Source: Alistipes sp.
GTDB lineage: Bacteria; Bacteroidota; Bacteroidia; Bacteroidales; Rikenellaceae
DNA length: 36,076 nt
Reading direction: 5' to 3'
NCBI GenBank assembly: GCA_022511295.1
Contig: JAFLRT010000013.1
Location: forward strand, 1 to 36,076
The number at the start of each line of letters is the position of its first letter. Positions within the stretch are counted from its first letter, which is position 1. The translations under genes were made by a program, and so were the position numbers. Positions 33,398-36,076 of the stretch are shown here, in pieces. Under the pieces are notes generated by a model. It did not search any database. It was given only the letters and a program-made list of their open reading frames with translations, and was not told the origin of the DNA.

Positions 33398-34021
33398 TTA
33401 CCTCTTGGCGCTTAACTGCTCCTGCAGGCGGTCCAAACGCTCGCACAGCGCATCGAGCACCTCCGGATTCCGGACGAAATCCTCGCGGTCCTTGTCTATA
33501 ACGAAAACCTCTCCGTCGTAGATATTATCTATCCAGTCGTTATACTTGTCATTGAGACGGCCTAAATAATCCTCGTTGATATTCTGCTCATAGTCGCGTC
33601 CGCGACGCTGTATCTGCGTAATAAGCGTCGGAACACTCGCCTTGAGGTATATCAGCAGGTCCGGCTTGGGTATAAGGCTCGACGATACATCGAAGACCTT
33701 CATATATGTTCCGAAGTCCCGACCCGTCATCAGACCCATCTGGTGAAGATTGCCGGCAAAAATATAGGCATCCTCATAGATTGTACGGTCCTGAAATATC
33801 GTCTCCGACCCGTCGGAGAGCATATCCAATGTCTGACGCACACGGCTGCCCAGAAACCATATCTGAAACTGAAAAGCCCATCGGCTCATATCCTCGTAGA
33901 AATCACCGATGTACGGATTGTCTATATCCTCATAATAGGACTTGGCGCCGTAGCGTTTTGTCAGAATCTCGGTCAGCGTCGTCTTGCCGCTGCCGATGTT
34001 GCCCGCGATTGCTATGTACAT
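33398..34021 (-). CDS. Deoxynucleoside kinase
   Basis: A 207-residue dNK/TK2-type kinase that phosphorylates deoxynucleosides for salvage. The P-loop is IAGNIGSGKTTLTE at the N-terminus. DRTIYEDAYIFA provides the D/E-R-S-like catalytic motif, and RRGRDYEQNI lies in the LID region. dA/dG versus dC/T specificity cannot be told by eye. It follows trkA on the same strand after a 154-nt gap with only a weak hairpin (34063-34078). Confidence 0.92.
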   Translation of the reverse strand: MYIAIAGNIGSGKTTLTEILTKRYGAKSYYEDIDNPYIGDFYEDMSRWAFQFQIWFLGSRVRQTLDMLSDGSETIFQDRTIYEDAYIFAGNLHQMGLMTGRDFGTYMKVFDVSSSLIPKPDLLIYLKASVPTLITQIQRRGRDYEQNINEDYLGRLNDKYNDWIDNIYDGEVFVIDKDREDFVRNPEVLDALCERLDRLQEQLSAKR

Positions 34022-34175
34022 ATTAAGTTCGGATTTTTTATTATTTGCTTTTCAGTATTTTGAACCCTCTGAAGGGTTTCTTTTCATTATGCCCTTTCAA
34101 AGAGTTTTGTTTCTCAGTATCTTTACCCTTAAGAGGGATTTTGTTTTTCGTTCTCCTGCCGCCGGAGCCTGACCG

Positions 34176-35516
34176 TCAGTTAAAGTAGGCTCCTATGCGG
34201 TCTATGGCCGACGGAAGAGCGAAGACCACAACCCTGTCATAGGCTTTAATCTCCGTGCTGCCGACAGCGATAAATACCTTGTCGCCGCGCACGATACCGC
34301 CCACAATCACACCTTTGGGCAGATTCATATCCTTTATACGGCTCTTGGTCGCAGGCGAGTTGGGCTTCACGATAAACTCCAGCACCTCCGCATCGGTTCC
34401 CGTAAGGCACTTTATGGCCTGGACATCGGTGGACATCGTGAAACGGAAGATATTTGACGCCGTTACAATCTTTTTGTTTATAACCGTATCGATACCGACA
34501 CTCTCCGCCAGATTGATATAGTTCAGGTTCTCGACCGCAGCGATAACCTTTTTGATGCCCAGACGCTTGGCGAGCATACCCGTAAGTATATTGGTTTCAC
34601 TGCGCCCCGTAACCGCCACAAAAGCATCCATATTAGTCAAACCCTCCTCCATCATAGCGTCGTTGTTGCGTCCGTCCTCATTGATTATAAGAGTCTTATC
34701 CAATATTTCAGCCAGACGGTAGGCCTTGTCGGCGTTATAGTCTACAAGTTTCACGTTCATCTCACGCTCGAGTTCCGACGCTATTCGCACACCTATACGC
34801 GAACCGCCCAGAATCATCAGATTGCGAACCCGCTCATCGGCACGTCCCGAGAGCGACATAACCTCATAGAGGGCATCGCGGCGCGTTATAACGTATGCCG
34901 TATCGCCCACCGCGAACTCATCATCCTCCGAGGGGATAATGGTCTTTCCGCCACGAGTGAGAGCCACCGTGCGATATGCAGGCAGGGCATCGTCGGGCAA
35001 CGATTCCACAATCTTGCGACCGACCAAAGGCGAGTTCGGCTCCAGACGGAACACCACGAGCGACAGTTTGCCGTTGGAGAAGTCTATATACTCCGTAACC
35101 GCCGTATGACCAAGAAGTTTTATAACCTCATCGGCTGCCACCTTTTCGGGATAGAAGAGATAGTCTATACCCATGTTGATAAACATCTCCTTGTTGTTCG
35201 GCTCGAGATATTCGTTGTTGTCGATACGTGCTATCGCCTTGTGCGCCCCGAGTTGCTTCGCCATAATGGCCGAGAGTATGTTGTCGTTCTCTACGGGTGA
35301 GACGGCTATATAGAGGTCGCATTTGCGTACCGACGCTCTGCGCAGAGTGGAAAAGGTTGTGGAGTCGCCTTCGACCGTAATCACATCTGCAAGCGCGCTC
35401 ACGTCGGAGAGCAACTTAGCATCGGCATCTATGACTGTTATGTCATGACCGTTACCGCTCAACATCTTGGCCAAATGGCTTCCCATTTCACCCACTCCCG
35501 ATATAACTATCTTCAT
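34176..35516 (-). CDS. trkA: Trk potassium uptake regulator TrkA
   Basis: A 446-residue cytoplasmic protein that gates TrkH/TrkG potassium channels. It has two RCK units in tandem. Each starts with a Rossmann NAD site (MKIVISGVGEMGSHLAKML near 1-20; LMILGGSRIGVRIASELE at about 230-248) and ends in a TrkA-C domain (PNSPLVGRKIVESLP; PNSPATKSRIKDMNLP). No trkH gene lies beside it; the next gene is the deoxynucleoside kinase. A full promoter lies 102 nt upstream, sharing a palindrome with the divergent small gene. Confidence 0.95.
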   Translation of the reverse strand: MKIVISGVGEMGSHLAKMLSGNGHDITVIDADAKLLSDVSALADVITVEGDSTTFSTLRRASVRKCDLYIAVSPVENDNILSAIMAKQLGAHKAIARIDNNEYLEPNNKEMFINMGIDYLFYPEKVAADEVIKLLGHTAVTEYIDFSNGKLSLVVFRLEPNSPLVGRKIVESLPDDALPAYRTVALTRGGKTIIPSEDDEFAVGDTAYVITRRDALYEVMSLSGRADERVRNLMILGGSRIGVRIASELEREMNVKLVDYNADKAYRLAEILDKTLIINEDGRNNDAMMEEGLTNMDAFVAVTGRSETNILTGMLAKRLGIKKVIAAVENLNYINLAESVGIDTVINKKIVTASNIFRFTMSTDVQAIKCLTGTDAEVLEFIVKPNSPATKSRIKDMNLPKGVIVGGIVRGDKVFIAVGSTEIKAYDRVVVFALPSAIDRIGAYFN

Positions 35517-35602
35517 AATCCGTTACTTCAAATTAGCATCGCCGGCACTTAACCTCGCCGGAATAGAGACACATACAGGCCGAAATCACAAAAAATGCCG
35601 TT

Positions 35603-35649
35603 TTTGCAAATTACATCACAAATGTATACATTTGTATCGGGAAAACAAA
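35603..35649. promoter_or_regulatory. Overlapping divergent promoters built on an 18-bp palindrome
   Basis: ACAAATGTATACATTTGT at 35618-35635 is a perfect palindrome holding TACATTTG on both strands. Plus strand: TTTG 35603-35606, 20 nt, box 35627-35634. Minus strand: TTTG 35646-35649, 19 nt, box 35619-35626. The plus promoter serves the Cys-rich gene, the minus promoter trkA. The two cannot easily be occupied at once, and the palindrome may also be an operator. Confidence 0.85.
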
Positions 35650-35684
35650 ATATAAATCGATTTTCAGGTAATTATTCATCAATC

Positions 35685-35924
35685 ATGATAATAATCCTCT
35701 GCTCGACAGCCGCCGTAGGACTCTTTGTCATCGCTCTCTCGCTGACGCTGATGATTAAGGGACACCATATCGAATCGGATATCTCGACAAATCCCAATAT
35801 GCGTCGGTTGGGTATAAAATGCCCTGTGCGCGAGGCTCGCGAGAATATGCATGGAGATGATTGCGACGACCCGATATGCAGCGGCGCCTGCTCCTCGTGC
35901 GATATTCAGCACAGCGACCGGTAA
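35685..35924 (+). CDS. Small Cys-rich single-span membrane protein, unrecognised
   Basis: A 79-residue protein. The start at 35685 (MIIILCSTAAVG) lies 51 nt after the -7 box; an earlier in-frame ATG at 35595 would cross the promoter. One membrane segment (about 2-25) is followed by RRLGIKCPVREA and a Cys-rich tail, CDDPICSGACSSC. Seven cysteines in all, six outside the membrane, suggest metal or Fe-S binding. The layout recalls NqrM and FeoB-associated Cys-rich proteins, and similar small membrane proteins exist in Bacteroidetes, but I cannot assign it to either. Confidence 0.65.
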   Translation: MIIILCSTAAVGLFVIALSLTLMIKGHHIESDISTNPNMRRLGIKCPVREARENMHGDDCDDPICSGACSSCDIQHSDR

Positions 35925-35940
35925 AATCCAAAGATATATA

Positions 35941-36010
35941 AAAATGCACCTCGAAGATGTGCTGCCGCGCCCTGTTGGAGGGGGGGGGTAATGAAAGGTA
36001 ATGATGCCAA
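35941..36010 (+). repeat. Intergenic repeat, copy 3 (degenerate)
   Basis: It starts 17 nt after a stop codon with AAAATGCACCTC. The first hairpin has one mismatch (CACCTC/GATGTG), and the GC-rich arm (CTGCCGCGCC) meets a run of nine G (35980-35988) without a clean stem. GGTAATGATG at 35997-36006, followed by CCAAAA, matches copy 2. The last 66 bases of the window hold nothing else I can identify. Confidence 0.6.
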
Positions 36011-36076
36011 AAGGGGCGCTTAGGCGAATAAATAGGTAGTTGAATATTTGTCAAATAGAGCGAAAAATAAGAGATT

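Noticed and set aside
34063..34078. AACCCT/AGGGTT hairpin as trkA terminator
   Set aside because: On the trkA strand no U-tract follows; the stem is only 6 bp.
35929..35936. Minus-strand TATCTTTG box after the Cys-rich gene
   Set aside because: It would drive antisense RNA into that gene, has no -33 TTTG at the right distance, and may be chance in AT-rich DNA.

Overview
The window looks like a chromosomal segment of a gut-type Bacteroidales, most like Rikenellaceae/Alistipes. The genus is an inference from the gene content, a G+C near one half, and the Bacteroidetes promoter pattern (TTTG, 19-20 nt, TAnnTTTG) seen upstream of several genes. I see no rRNA, tRNA, CRISPR array, insertion sequence or phage block.

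Left end (1-4370): an accessory cobalamin (B12) surface locus. It has the 3' end of one cobalamin riboswitch at the window edge and a complete second one at about 2219-2403. Downstream are three predicted surface lipoproteins: a fimbrillin-like/DUF4465 fusion, a stand-alone DUF4465 protein, and a member of the Bacteroidetes 'cell surface protein' family that travels with B12 uptake genes. A 39-residue peptide gene precedes the first. No BtuB or BtuFCD is in view. A GC-rich hairpin closes the cluster.

4400-9430: a SLOG-fold protein (-), a very short YtxH-like gene plus a holin-like membrane protein (+), reverse rubrerythrin (-), a ClC transporter with CBS domains (-) and trpS (-).

9430-18520: oxyR, then a tight run rsfS-ftsH-cdsA-psd-AI-2E-family permease-riboflavin kinase domain, an alpha/beta hydrolase, and luxS-pfs. 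The last pair forms the S-adenosylhomocysteine to homocysteine/AI-2 pathway.

18550-23690: a divergent pair. On the minus strand a Wza-like export lipoprotein, a Wzc-like chain-length regulator/kinase and a small HAD protein form a polysaccharide-export unit without glycosyltransferases. On the plus strand lies a cytoplasmic GH13 enzyme.

23790-35520: housekeeping units. On the minus strand lpxK-purine nucleoside phosphorylase-ssb. On the plus strand an M23 lipoprotein, a PNPOx-fold protein, ispD and a PH-like membrane protein. On the minus strand an rRNA m5C methyltransferase, a MerR regulator, Nif3 and a zinc-ribbon coiled coil; then a deoxynucleoside kinase and trkA. trkA diverges from a small Cys-rich membrane protein across an 18-bp palindrome that builds both -7 boxes.

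The points most worth pursuing are the B12 lipoprotein set with near-identical riboswitch ends, a three-copy intergenic repeat placed just after stop codons, the palindromic divergent promoter, three apparently leaderless genes, and the stand-alone riboflavin kinase.
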